Assembly (NCBI GenBank): GCA_003170875.1
Contig: PMYJ01000035.1
Location: forward strand, 1 to 40,876
Origin: Candidatus Dormiibacterota bacterium
GTDB taxonomy: Bacteria; Chloroflexota; Dormibacteria; Aeolococcales; Aeolococcaceae
DNA length: 40,876 nt
Direction: 5' to 3'
The translations under genes and the position numbers were made by a program. The stretch's first letter is position 1. Every line of letters begins with the position of its first letter. Shown here piece by piece: positions 16,674-23,902 of this stretch. The notes below the pieces were generated by a model. It searched no databases. It had not been told where the DNA came from and saw only the letters and a list, made by a program, of their open reading frames with translations.

Positions 16674-17666
16674 TCATCTCACCGGGATTGACGCGCCCAT
16701 CGAAGCCTCGATCCCAGCGACGATTTCGTCCACGGACGGAACGGCGGCACGCTGCAGCGACGTGTTGTACGGGATCGGGGTGTTCTTGCCGCAGACGCGG
16801 ATGATGGGGCCGGCGAGACTGTCGAACGCCTGCTCGACCACCGTCGCTGCGATATCACCCCCAATCCCACCCCGCTTGACCGCTTCGTGGACCACCACCA
16901 AACGGTGCGTGCGGCGAACCGACTCGATGATGGTGTCGGTGTCCATTGGCACCAAGCTGCGAAGGTCGATGATCTCGGCACTGATCCCGCGCTCGGCCAG
17001 GCGATCGGCTGCCTCCAGGCAACGGAGGGTCATCAACGAATAGGTGACGACGGTCACGTCGGTGCCGGCACGCTTCACGTCGGCGTGGCCCAGCGGGATC
17101 ACATAGTCCTCGTCAGGAACCTCGCCTTCGGTCATGTAGAGCAGCTTGTGTTCGATGAACATGACCGGATCGTCGTCGCGGATCGAAGCCTTGAGCAGAC
17201 CCTTGGCGTCGTACGGGGTGGACGGCATCACGACCTTCAACCCCGGCACGTGGTAGAAGAGCCCCTCGAGGCTCTGCGAGTGCTGCGCGGCGAGTGCCTC
17301 GCCCGCACCGCCCTGGGTTCTGATCACGAGCGGAACCCGACCCTGGCCGCCCGACATGAACCGGTACTTCGCCGCCTGGTTCACGATCTGGTCCATGGCC
17401 AGCATGACGAAGTCGACAAAGAGGATCTCCACCACCGGTCGAGCACCTGCGATGGCTGCCCCCGCCCCGAGACCGGTGAAGCCGGCTTCGGCGAGCGGTG
17501 TGTCAATCACTCGAGTCGGCCCGAACCGCTTCAGAAGGCCTTCCGTTACCCGAAAGGAGCCCCCCCGCTCGGCGATCCCTTCGCCAATGCAGAAGACAAG
17601 GGGGTCGCGTTCCATCTCTTCGGTGAGCGCAATCCGCAGGGCGTCCCGATATTTGATCTTCGCCAC
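16674..17666 (-). CDS. 2-oxoacid dehydrogenase E1 beta subunit (AcoB/PdhB-like)
   Basis: Forms the TPP-dependent E1 with the alpha subunit encoded upstream. It begins MAKIKYRDALRIALTEEMER and includes the conserved stretch RVIDTPLAEAGFTGLGAGAA, then FVDFVMLAMDQIVNQAAKYR, and the C-terminal half DLRSLVPMDTDTI with VVVHEAVKRGGIG. Length is 330 residues, normal. It starts at GTG 17666 with GAGGAA upstream and lies 57 bases after the alpha gene. Closest in pattern to acetoin or pyruvate dehydrogenases. The substrate cannot be fixed by eye. Confidence 0.92.
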   Translation of the reverse strand: MAKIKYRDALRIALTEEMERDPLVFCIGEGIAERGGSFRVTEGLLKRFGPTRVIDTPLAEAGFTGLGAGAAIAGARPVVEILFVDFVMLAMDQIVNQAAKYRFMSGGQGRVPLVIRTQGGAGEALAAQHSQSLEGLFYHVPGLKVVMPSTPYDAKGLLKASIRDDDPVMFIEHKLLYMTEGEVPDEDYVIPLGHADVKRAGTDVTVVTYSLMTLRCLEAADRLAERGISAEIIDLRSLVPMDTDTIIESVRRTHRLVVVHEAVKRGGIGGDIAATVVEQAFDSLAGPIIRVCGKNTPIPYNTSLQRAAVPSVDEIVAGIEASMGASIPVR

Positions 17667-17723
17667 TCGCTTTTCCTCAGTTCCTCGTCAGCGTCCAGTT
17701 TGGAAGGGGTCGATCCAGACCGG

Positions 17724-18683
17724 TCATGCGGCCGAGATCTCTGCCAGGAAGTCGGCCACGGCTGGCTCCGGGCTGTCGATCGCGAACTGGACGGCCTCGT
17801 CCATCAGCACCTCGATTCGCTGATCGATCTGCGCGATCTCGGCTTCAGCCACGCCAGCGTCGACCAGGTGCTGCCGCAATATGCCCACCGGGTCTCGGGC
17901 GCGCCACCGCTCCAGCTCGTCCTTTGGCATGTAGAGACCGGGGTCATTGACGTGATGGCCGCCCTGCCGGTAGGTCTTGCATTCGATGAGGGTCGGACCC
18001 TCTCCCGCCCGTGCTCGCTGGAGCGGCTTCTCCATCGCCGCACGCACAACGAGGGCATCGTTGCCGTCAACGGTCACACCAGGCATGCCGTATCCGGCCG
18101 CGCGCTCGGAGAGGTTCTCGACCAGGGCGGTATCACGGATAGGCGTCGATACGGCGTAGTTGTTGTTCTCCAGGACGAAGATCACCGGCAGGTGGTAGAT
18201 CGCCGCAAGGTTGAAGGATTCGTGGAGGGCCCCATTGGCTGCGGCACCATCGCTGCAGAACGACACGACCACATCCGAATCACCGCGCAGGTGAATGGCA
18301 AAAGCGGCACCGACCGCGAGCGGCATCCCGCCCGCCACGACACCGTTGGCTCCGAGATTGCGCAAGGCCAGGCTCGAGACATGCATGGACCCGCCCCGGC
18401 CCCGGCAGTATCCGGTGGCCTTTCCGAGAAGCTCCGCCATCATCAGGCGTGGCTCGTGGCCCTTGGCGATGGCATGACCGTGCCCGCGATGGGTGCTGAC
18501 GATGTAGTCCGATGGCCGCAGCGCAGCCACGGCGCCGACCGCGACGGCTTCCTCACCGAGGTAGGGGTGGAGGTAGCCGCGGATATTGCCGAGGCGATAC
18601 TGCTCGATGGCGCGCTGCTCGAACCGCCTGATCGTGAGCGCGGTTTCATACATTGCTGCGATCGACGCGGTTTCGACCGGCAT
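17724..18683 (-). CDS. 2-oxoacid dehydrogenase E1 alpha subunit (AcoA/PdhA-like)
   Basis: TPP-binding subunit that decarboxylates a 2-oxo acid, or cleaves acetoin. Visible motifs are YLGEEAVAVGAVAAL, the phosphorylation-loop-like YCRGRGGSMHVSS, the TPP motif ending in FCSDGAAANGALHESFNLAA with ENNNYAVSTP, and TYRQGGHHVNDPG. Length is 319 residues. I chose the ATG at 18683 because AGGGGAG lies six bases upstream. It is the first gene of the E1 alpha-E1 beta-lipoyl-E2 operon and has a good promoter and palindrome upstream. No E3 (dihydrolipoamide dehydrogenase) is present in the window. Confidence 0.92.
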   Translation of the reverse strand: MPVETASIAAMYETALTIRRFEQRAIEQYRLGNIRGYLHPYLGEEAVAVGAVAALRPSDYIVSTHRGHGHAIAKGHEPRLMMAELLGKATGYCRGRGGSMHVSSLALRNLGANGVVAGGMPLAVGAAFAIHLRGDSDVVVSFCSDGAAANGALHESFNLAAIYHLPVIFVLENNNYAVSTPIRDTALVENLSERAAGYGMPGVTVDGNDALVVRAAMEKPLQRARAGEGPTLIECKTYRQGGHHVNDPGLYMPKDELERWRARDPVGILRQHLVDAGVAEAEIAQIDQRIEVLMDEAVQFAIDSPEPAVADFLAEISAA

Positions 18684-18737
18684 CTGCAACTCCCCTTCGG
18701 CGTCCAGGCTTGCGGATTCGATTGTGGCAACCTTCAG

Positions 18738-18779
18738 GCTGTTTTAGCGAATTATGCCGAAACAGCTCGCCGAGGTCAA
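18738..18779 (-). promoter_or_regulatory. Promoter and palindromic operator of the E1/E2 operon
   Basis: On the minus strand TTGACC (18779-18774) and CATAAT (18756-18751) are separated by exactly 17 bases, a strong sigma-70-type promoter about 70 bases before the E1 alpha start. A palindrome overlaps it: arms GCTGTTT (18738-18744) and AAACAGC (18760-18766), with further symmetric GC pairs inside. An operator here would block RNA polymerase, as expected for a repressor. The divergent DeoR-type protein is the obvious candidate. Confidence 0.6.
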
Positions 18780-18861
18780 GCTTCCCGATGGCATGGCCCG
18801 CCGCGACAGGCTATAGGAGGGGGCAGGTGAGGAGCTCCCTCCAAACGCCCTCAACCCATCG

Positions 18862-18953
18862 AACCGACCATCGGTTGGACGGAGCGGATCCGGTTGGATG
18901 GAGCACCCCAACCGGCTTGTCAGGTGCCACCGATGTTGGTATTCTGTGGAATA
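18862..18953 (+). promoter_or_regulatory. Promoter and operators of the DeoR-aldolase operon
   Basis: On the plus strand TTGTCA (18917-18922) and TATTCT (18940-18945) are spaced 17 bases apart, a good promoter about 40 bases before the DeoR start. Upstream are AACCGA-CCA-TCGGTT (18862-18876) and CCGGTTGG / CCAACCGG (18890-18897 / 18908-18915), plus a 14-base near-copy CGGTTGGA[C/T]GGAGC at 18872 and 18891. The -10 itself is inside a TATTC-TGTG-GAATA palindrome (18940-18953). These are candidate binding sites for autoregulation. Confidence 0.55.
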
Positions 18954-18985
18954 ATCCGCGTTTGTTCCTCTATCAGGAGGCGAGT

Positions 18986-19804
18986 ATGGAGCCACTCCGC
19001 CGACGCATCCCCGCGGATCGCCAGCGAGTTATCGCGTCAATCGTTCGGCAGAGCGGCAGCGTACGGGGCAGTGAGCTGGTCGACATCCTTGGCGTCACGG
19101 ACGAGACGATCAGGCGAGATCTGCTCCAGCTCGCCCTGAGCGGCGCGGTGCGACGGTCTCGAGGCGGAGCGGTCGCCATCAGCCCACTGGATGAGTCGAA
19201 CACGGATCTCCGCCTCCGTGAGCACGCCGCCGAGAAGATCGCAATCGGAACTCGGGCGGCTGACCTCGTCGAGGATGGCAGCCGGATCATCCTGGATTCG
19301 GGGACCACCACCCTTTGCCTCGCGCGAGCTCTGCGCCAGAAGCGGAACCTGACCGTGGTCACCACCGCGGTTACGCACGCCGTCGAGTTGATGGGGATCG
19401 CTGGAGCCACGGTTGTCATGACCGGCGGAGTGATCCGGCCCGCAACGTACGGGGCGAGCGGGCAGCTCGCTGTTGCAACGATTCGCGAAGTGCACGTCGA
19501 GCAGGTGTTTCTTGCGATTCACAGCGTTTCGGTCAAGGGCGGGCTCACCTACCCGAGCTTCGAGGAGGTCGAGGTGAAGCGCGCCATGATCGGTGCCGCC
19601 AGACGAGTGATCCTCCTGGCCGACCATTCGAAATTCGGCCGCGAGGCCTTCGTCAAGGTCGCGCCGATGCTTGCCGTCCATACCATCGTCACCACCCCTG
19701 GAATCGATCCCGCCGAGGCAGACGCGATACGCGAGCTCGGCATCGAGCTGATCGTGGCGCCCCTAGCAATCGAGTCGACCGATGCATCGTCGGTGACAAC
19801 CTGA
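18986..19804 (+). CDS. DeoR/GlpR family transcriptional regulator
   Basis: Sugar-phosphate-responsive repressor of 272 residues. The N-terminal helix-turn-helix ends in the family hallmark VTDETIRRDLLQL, followed by RSRGGAV. The C-terminal isomerase-like sensor domain has DSGTTTLCLARAL, VMTGGVIRP and ADHSKFGREAFVKV. The ATG at 18986 is preceded by AGGAGG five bases upstream. It is divergent from the dehydrogenase operon and first in an operon with the TIM paralogue, aldolase and phosphatase, so it probably controls both sides. The ligand is likely a phosphorylated intermediate of the pathway. Confidence 0.92.
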   Translation: MEPLRRRIPADRQRVIASIVRQSGSVRGSELVDILGVTDETIRRDLLQLALSGAVRRSRGGAVAISPLDESNTDLRLREHAAEKIAIGTRAADLVEDGSRIILDSGTTTLCLARALRQKRNLTVVTTAVTHAVELMGIAGATVVMTGGVIRPATYGASGQLAVATIREVHVEQVFLAIHSVSVKGGLTYPSFEEVEVKRAMIGAARRVILLADHSKFGREAFVKVAPMLAVHTIVTTPGIDPAEADAIRELGIELIVAPLAIESTDASSVTT

Positions 19805-19921
19805 CTGAATCTCATGGAAGACCTTGGTGCCAACCATGTCAACGACGGTCGTAATCCGGAAGTTCGAAGCGTGCCGACGTTCGTGACAGATCCCCCAGAC
19901 CAGCGCGCCGTCCGGCGACCC

Positions 19922-20689
19922 ATGCGTCCTCTCATCGGCACCAGTTGGAAGATGCATCTGACCGCGAGCCAGGCGGTCCAATACTTGCAAACACTGCGAC
20001 CACTCGTTGCGGATCTCACAGATCGAGACCTCTTCGTTCTGCCGGCATATCCCGCGATCCCGGTCGCTCGAGAGCAACTGGATGGGAGCAACATCGCCTG
20101 GGGCGCTCAGGACGTCCACCCGGAAGACTGGGGTGCGCACACCGGTGATGTGTCCGCGCCGATGCTAGCGGACTTGGGCTGTCGCTACGTCGAGGTCGGG
20201 CACTCTGAGCGTCGGCGCGAACACGGCGAGACGACGGACGTGGTCGCACGAAAGATCGCCGCCGTCGCCCGCTGGGGTATGACGCCGATCCTCAGCATCG
20301 GCGATCAGCATCGTCACGGTCCCCAGGCTGCTCTAGCGGAGTTGATGCCGAGCCTCGAGCGCTTGCTGGCCGGCCTCCCGCGAGAATCTCTGGGCGATCT
20401 GGTCATCGCGTACGAGCCAGCTTGGGCGATCGGCGAAGGCGCCGCACCAGCCTCACCGGAGGAAGTCGGGGCCGTGCTTCGCGAGCTCCGCGCTTCGCCG
20501 CTCTTGAAAGGGGTCGAAGCATCTGGCGTTCGCCTGATCTACGGCGGCAGTGTCGACCAATCGATAGCCGAGGAGATGCTCAGCCAGCCGTGCGTCGACG
20601 GCCTGTTCATCGGACGGCAGGGACTTGATCCTTACACCTTCGCTGCACTGGCACGTACCCCCTGTTGTATGTCACACAGTGAGCCCTGA
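19922..20689 (+). CDS. EryH/LerI-type triosephosphate isomerase paralogue (tetrulose-phosphate isomerase candidate)
   Basis: TIM-barrel isomerase with the catalytic set intact: Lys10 in GTSWKMHLT, His94 in VEVGHSERR and Glu165 in YEPAWAIG, plus the phosphate-binding YGGSV. The GTSWKM opening, rather than GNWKMN of glycolytic TIM, is what I recall from erythritol-pathway enzymes such as EryH and LerI, which act on L-erythrulose 1-phosphate/D-erythrulose 4-phosphate. From the ATG at 19922 it is 255 residues, the normal size. Upstream starts (GTG 19871, ATG 19814) are open but would add an unusual extension. It is sandwiched between the DeoR regulator and an aldolase. Confidence 0.82.
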   Translation: MRPLIGTSWKMHLTASQAVQYLQTLRPLVADLTDRDLFVLPAYPAIPVAREQLDGSNIAWGAQDVHPEDWGAHTGDVSAPMLADLGCRYVEVGHSERRREHGETTDVVARKIAAVARWGMTPILSIGDQHRHGPQAALAELMPSLERLLAGLPRESLGDLVIAYEPAWAIGEGAAPASPEEVGAVLRELRASPLLKGVEASGVRLIYGGSVDQSIAEEMLSQPCVDGLFIGRQGLDPYTFAALARTPCCMSHSEP

Positions 20690-20743
20690 CCGGTGGACAG
20701 ATGCCAGGAGCAGCCACCAATCATCTGAAGGGAAGGTGCAGCC

Positions 20744-21598
20744 ATGCCTGTCGTACGGACCAAAGCCATCCTCGAGCGCGCTTTCGAGGAGCGCTACGGA
20801 GTTGCCGCGATCAACGTGGTGGACGAACTGACCATGGAGGCGGTCCTGGCGGCCGCTGAAGAGCTGCGCGCGCCAGTCATCGTCCAGACCTCAGTCAAGC
20901 ACGTTGTGATGACCGGGGTTGGGGTCATGTACGCGATGTGGCGTGAGTTGACCAAGACGATCACCGTCCCGGTTGCGCTCCACCTCGACCACTGCCCCGA
21001 CCGTACCTTGATCAGCGAGTGTCTGGCCGCCGGCTGGAGCTCGGTGCTCTTCGACGCCAGCAAGCTGACGGTGGAGGAGAACATGCGCCAGTGCATCGAG
21101 GTGGTCGCCGAGGCGCGCCGCCACGGGGCTGACGTGGAGGGCGAGATCGAGGGCTTCAAGCGGACCGAGGAGATGACCGGCGACGAGGCGGAGCACGTCC
21201 AGTCGCTGAAGACGGTGGTCGAGTTCGTCCAGGCCACCGGGGTCGACGTCTTCGCCCCCGCGATCGGCAACGCCCACGGGGTGTACGCGACCACCCCCCA
21301 CCTGGACAGCCAGCGGGTCACCGACATCGTCGAGGCCACCGGCATCCCGGTCGCCCTCCACGGCGGGACGGGGATGACCCCCGAGCAGTTCAGCGATCTG
21401 ATCAGCCGAGGCTGCGCCAAGGTCAACATCTCGACCGCGCTGAAGATCGCCTTCATGAAATCCGGGTACGAGTACATGAGCGCGCATCCCGGGGAGTACG
21501 ATCCGCCGGCGATCTTCAAGGCCCAGCGGGGCGCGGTTATGGACATGGCCCGGCACCACATCCGCCTCTTCGGGAGCGAAGGGAAGGCGTGGGCGTGA
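20744..21598 (+). CDS. Class II (zinc) ketose-phosphate aldolase family protein
   Basis: Resembles FbaA/GatY/KbaY aldolases (284 residues). Metal and catalytic segments are visible: VALHLDHCPD (His and Asp), VEGEIEGFK in place of the usual GELG region, IGNAHGVY and VALHGGTGM (metal His), and VNISTALK for phosphate binding. Such enzymes cleave a ketose 1-phosphate or bisphosphate to DHAP and an aldehyde. The ATG at 20744 has GGGAAGG about ten bases upstream. The neighbouring TIM paralogue suggests a four- or five-carbon sugar phosphate as substrate, which is inference. Confidence 0.88.
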   Translation: MPVVRTKAILERAFEERYGVAAINVVDELTMEAVLAAAEELRAPVIVQTSVKHVVMTGVGVMYAMWRELTKTITVPVALHLDHCPDRTLISECLAAGWSSVLFDASKLTVEENMRQCIEVVAEARRHGADVEGEIEGFKRTEEMTGDEAEHVQSLKTVVEFVQATGVDVFAPAIGNAHGVYATTPHLDSQRVTDIVEATGIPVALHGGTGMTPEQFSDLISRGCAKVNISTALKIAFMKSGYEYMSAHPGEYDPPAIFKAQRGAVMDMARHHIRLFGSEGKAWA

Positions 21599-22392
21599 GC
21601 GCCATCATCTTCGACTGCGACGGCGTGCTTGCGGACACCGAGCGGTACGGCCATCTGCCCGCTTTCAACCAGACCTTCCGGGAGGTGGGGGTGCCCCTGG
21701 AGTGGTCGGAGGAGGAGTACGGCCGCAAGCTCCAGATCGCGGGTGGCAAGGAGCGGATGGCCAGCGAGCTCACCCCCGAATTCAGCCGCGCCCACGGCCT
21801 GCCGGAGGATCCCGACGGCAGGGCTGCGCTGCTCGCCTCCTGGCACCGGCGCAAGACCCAGATCTACACCGAGATGGTGACCGCTGGGAAGCTGCCCCCG
21901 CGGCCCGGGATCCGGCGGATCATCGCCGCGGCGCAGGACGCGGGGTGGAAGCTGGCGGTGGCCTCGACCTCGGCGGAGCCTTCGGTGCGGGCGATCCTGG
22001 AGCGCGCCGCCGGCCCGGCGCGCGCGGCACGCTTCGACGTGGTTCTGGCCGGGGACTGCGTGCCGCACAAGAAGCCGGCACCCGACATCTACCTGCTCGC
22101 CCTGGAGAGGCTCGAGGCTGACCCCACCGACGTGCTCGTCATCGAGGACTCACGCAACGGCCTCGAGGCGGCCCACGCTGCGGGTCTACGCTCTCTCATC
22201 ACGGTGAACGGCTACACCGAGCACGAGGACTTCTCTGCGGCCGACCTGGTCGTCTCGTCGCTGGGTGACCCCGGTGGCGAGGAGACAGTGGTCATCGCCA
22301 ATCGGAGCCCGGCGAGGCCGCGAGCGTTCATCACACTCGCCGACCTGAAGAATCTCGTCAAGCCGGGTGAAGTTCAGGGTCAAGCCGGATAG
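21595..22392 (+). CDS. CbbY-like HAD-superfamily sugar phosphatase or phosphomutase
   Basis: HAD motifs in order are IIFDCDGVLADTE (motif I), VASTSAE (II), HKKPAPDIY (III) and VIEDSRNG (IV). The cap residues and length (265) fit the CbbY/GPH subgroup. CbbY proteins dephosphorylate stray pentulose bisphosphates that inhibit RuBisCO. Here the convergent neighbour is a RuBisCO-like protein, so a similar clean-up or product-release role is plausible. I chose the GTG at 21595, which overlaps the aldolase stop (GTGA) and has GGGAAGG at a suitable distance. The GTG at 21589 is too close to it. It is last in the DeoR operon. Confidence 0.88.
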   Translation: MSAIIFDCDGVLADTERYGHLPAFNQTFREVGVPLEWSEEEYGRKLQIAGGKERMASELTPEFSRAHGLPEDPDGRAALLASWHRRKTQIYTEMVTAGKLPPRPGIRRIIAAAQDAGWKLAVASTSAEPSVRAILERAAGPARAARFDVVLAGDCVPHKKPAPDIYLLALERLEADPTDVLVIEDSRNGLEAAHAAGLRSLITVNGYTEHEDFSAADLVVSSLGDPGGEETVVIANRSPARPRAFITLADLKNLVKPGEVQGQAG

Positions 22393-22421
22393 CGGGAAGC
22401 CCAACGGTCGAGCCGACGCCA

Positions 22422-22463
22422 GACACCTGCGGAAGGTGTCAGCCAGGCGGCGGCCCCGCCGCC
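22422..22463. terminator. Back-to-back hairpins between convergent HAD and RuBisCO-like genes
   Basis: A 7-bp stem GACACCT-GCGGA-AGGTGTC (22422-22440) is followed six bases later by GGCGGCGG-CC-CCGCCGCC (22446-22463). They fill the gap where two operons converge and probably act as a bidirectional terminator, although no T-run follows. Confidence 0.55.
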
Positions 22464-22510
22464 AGGCGGGGCGAGGGGCGCTGATACGGCGGAGTCAGGC
22501 CGCCGAGAGG

Positions 22511-23830
22511 TCAGGCCGTCATCAGGTCGTAATTGCCCTTGACCCCGGTTTCGGAGATGCCCCAGGTGGCGAGCGCCGCCGCCAGCTCGGGCTCCTGGAC
22601 CCGGTCGCTGCGGATGAAGCCGTCGTCGGCCATCACCGCGTCGATTGCCTGGCGCAGGGCGCGTGTGCCCGCCGTCGGCCCGAGCGGGTGGCCATGGACG
22701 GCGCCGCCGGCGCCGACGATGAAGTCACGCCCCATGTCGTTGAAGAGCAGGGGCAGCATGCCCGGGTGGACGCCGCCGCCCGGCATCGGCCAGGAGCGCT
22801 TGATGTCGTGGAAGCGCCCGGTGAGGGCCTGGGCGATGCGCAGGTGCTTGGCGGGCAGCAAGGACAACTTGCCGTACGGGCTGGGATAGACCACCAGGTC
22901 GGCTCCGGCCAGGCGGGGCAGCTTGCCGAGGATGAGGTGAGAGCTCACCCCCGACCAGGGATCGCCGTATATGGCCCCGGAGAAGTTGAGGTGGGCCAGC
23001 AGCGGGACGTTGATGGCGGGATCGTCGGCCAGCATCGAGAGGGCTGAGATGCCAACCACGAGGTAGCTGACCATCAGCGCCGAGGCGCCGGCCTCCACGG
23101 CGCGGTGGGCATTCTCCACCAGCCGGTCGGGCCGGTCGGTGATGTTGACGAAGTAGAGGGTGCGGTGGCCGGTCTGCTCGAAGGCCGCCTTGGCCGCCGC
23201 CTCGTGCTCGCGGACCCGATCCAGGAAGTGGCTCCAGGGATGGGAGACCACAATCTCGTCGTCCTTGACCCCGTCCGCGCCGCCCAGGGCGGCCTGGTAG
23301 AAGGCTTCGGCACTCTGCTTGGGGGTGAGACCGATCGAGGGCTTGACCATGACCACCAGCAGCGGACGGTCGGGCACGCCGAGCAGCTCGCGCATTCCCG
23401 CAATGCCGAATTTGGGCCCCGCGAAATCGTTGGTGTAGGCCCGCGGGAAGGCGAGGTCGAGCAGCTTGAGCCGGCCCGCCGAGGCGATTTCACCGTAGAC
23501 CATGGTCAGCATCAGCGGGATCTGCGGTCCCACGTTGTGGACCGGGTAGGCGATCTGCAGGACCCAATCCCGGGTGCGCAGGTCGTGGGGGAGGCTGAAC
23601 TCGTGGTCCGGTACCTCCCAGATGGAGATGATCTTGCCCACGTGGCGCTCGCGCACCTCGGAGGTCTCGCCTTCCAGGCTGACCCAGGTCCCACCCGACT
23701 GTTGCTCGGAGATTGCCGCAGCCAGCTTGTGGATGTTGGCGGTGGCGCTCGTCTGGTAGAGGTAGGTGGCCAGGATGTGGGTGTCGAGGTCGACCCCCTC
23801 CGGAATCGGAAACGCGATCGGGTCGTACAT
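22511..23830 (-). CDS. RuBisCO-like protein (type IV, large-subunit fold)
   Basis: Large-subunit-type barrel of 439 residues. The carbamylated-lysine/metal motif is present as GGADGVKDDE (Lys189, Asp191, Glu192), the first catalytic Lys is kept (Lys163 in VKPSIGLTP), but the RuBisCO KPK is KPS (Ser165). The loop-6-like YGKL (Lys321) and the phosphate-binding PGGGVHPG and GAGGAVHGHPLG remain. This pattern means a phosphorylated substrate but not CO2 fixation, and no phosphoribulokinase is present. Related proteins include the apiose-pathway decarboxylase OiaX and the methionine-salvage enolase. Methionine salvage is unlikely here because no partner genes are nearby. It lies 72 bases downstream of the SorC regulator gene. 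Confidence 0.88.
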   Translation of the reverse strand: MYDPIAFPIPEGVDLDTHILATYLYQTSATANIHKLAAAISEQQSGGTWVSLEGETSEVRERHVGKIISIWEVPDHEFSLPHDLRTRDWVLQIAYPVHNVGPQIPLMLTMVYGEIASAGRLKLLDLAFPRAYTNDFAGPKFGIAGMRELLGVPDRPLLVVMVKPSIGLTPKQSAEAFYQAALGGADGVKDDEIVVSHPWSHFLDRVREHEAAAKAAFEQTGHRTLYFVNITDRPDRLVENAHRAVEAGASALMVSYLVVGISALSMLADDPAINVPLLAHLNFSGAIYGDPWSGVSSHLILGKLPRLAGADLVVYPSPYGKLSLLPAKHLRIAQALTGRFHDIKRSWPMPGGGVHPGMLPLLFNDMGRDFIVGAGGAVHGHPLGPTAGTRALRQAIDAVMADDGFIRSDRVQEPELAAALATWGISETGVKGNYDLMTA

Positions 23831-23902
23831 CGTTAACTCACTTCCAATAGGGTTGGTCGTTCTCGTGCCGGAACTCCCTCGGTTGCTGGGCTGCGCCCCG
23901 GC

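Noticed and set aside
16363..18683. Firm assignment as acetoin dehydrogenase
   Set aside because: The E1 subunits resemble AcoA/AcoB, but pyruvate and branched-chain enzymes are too similar to separate by eye, and no acetoin-specific neighbour is present.
22511..23830. True RuBisCO and autotrophic CO2 fixation powered by the hydrogenase
   Set aside because: The KPK motif is altered to KPS, no phosphoribulokinase or small subunit is present, and the neighbours are sugar catabolic genes.
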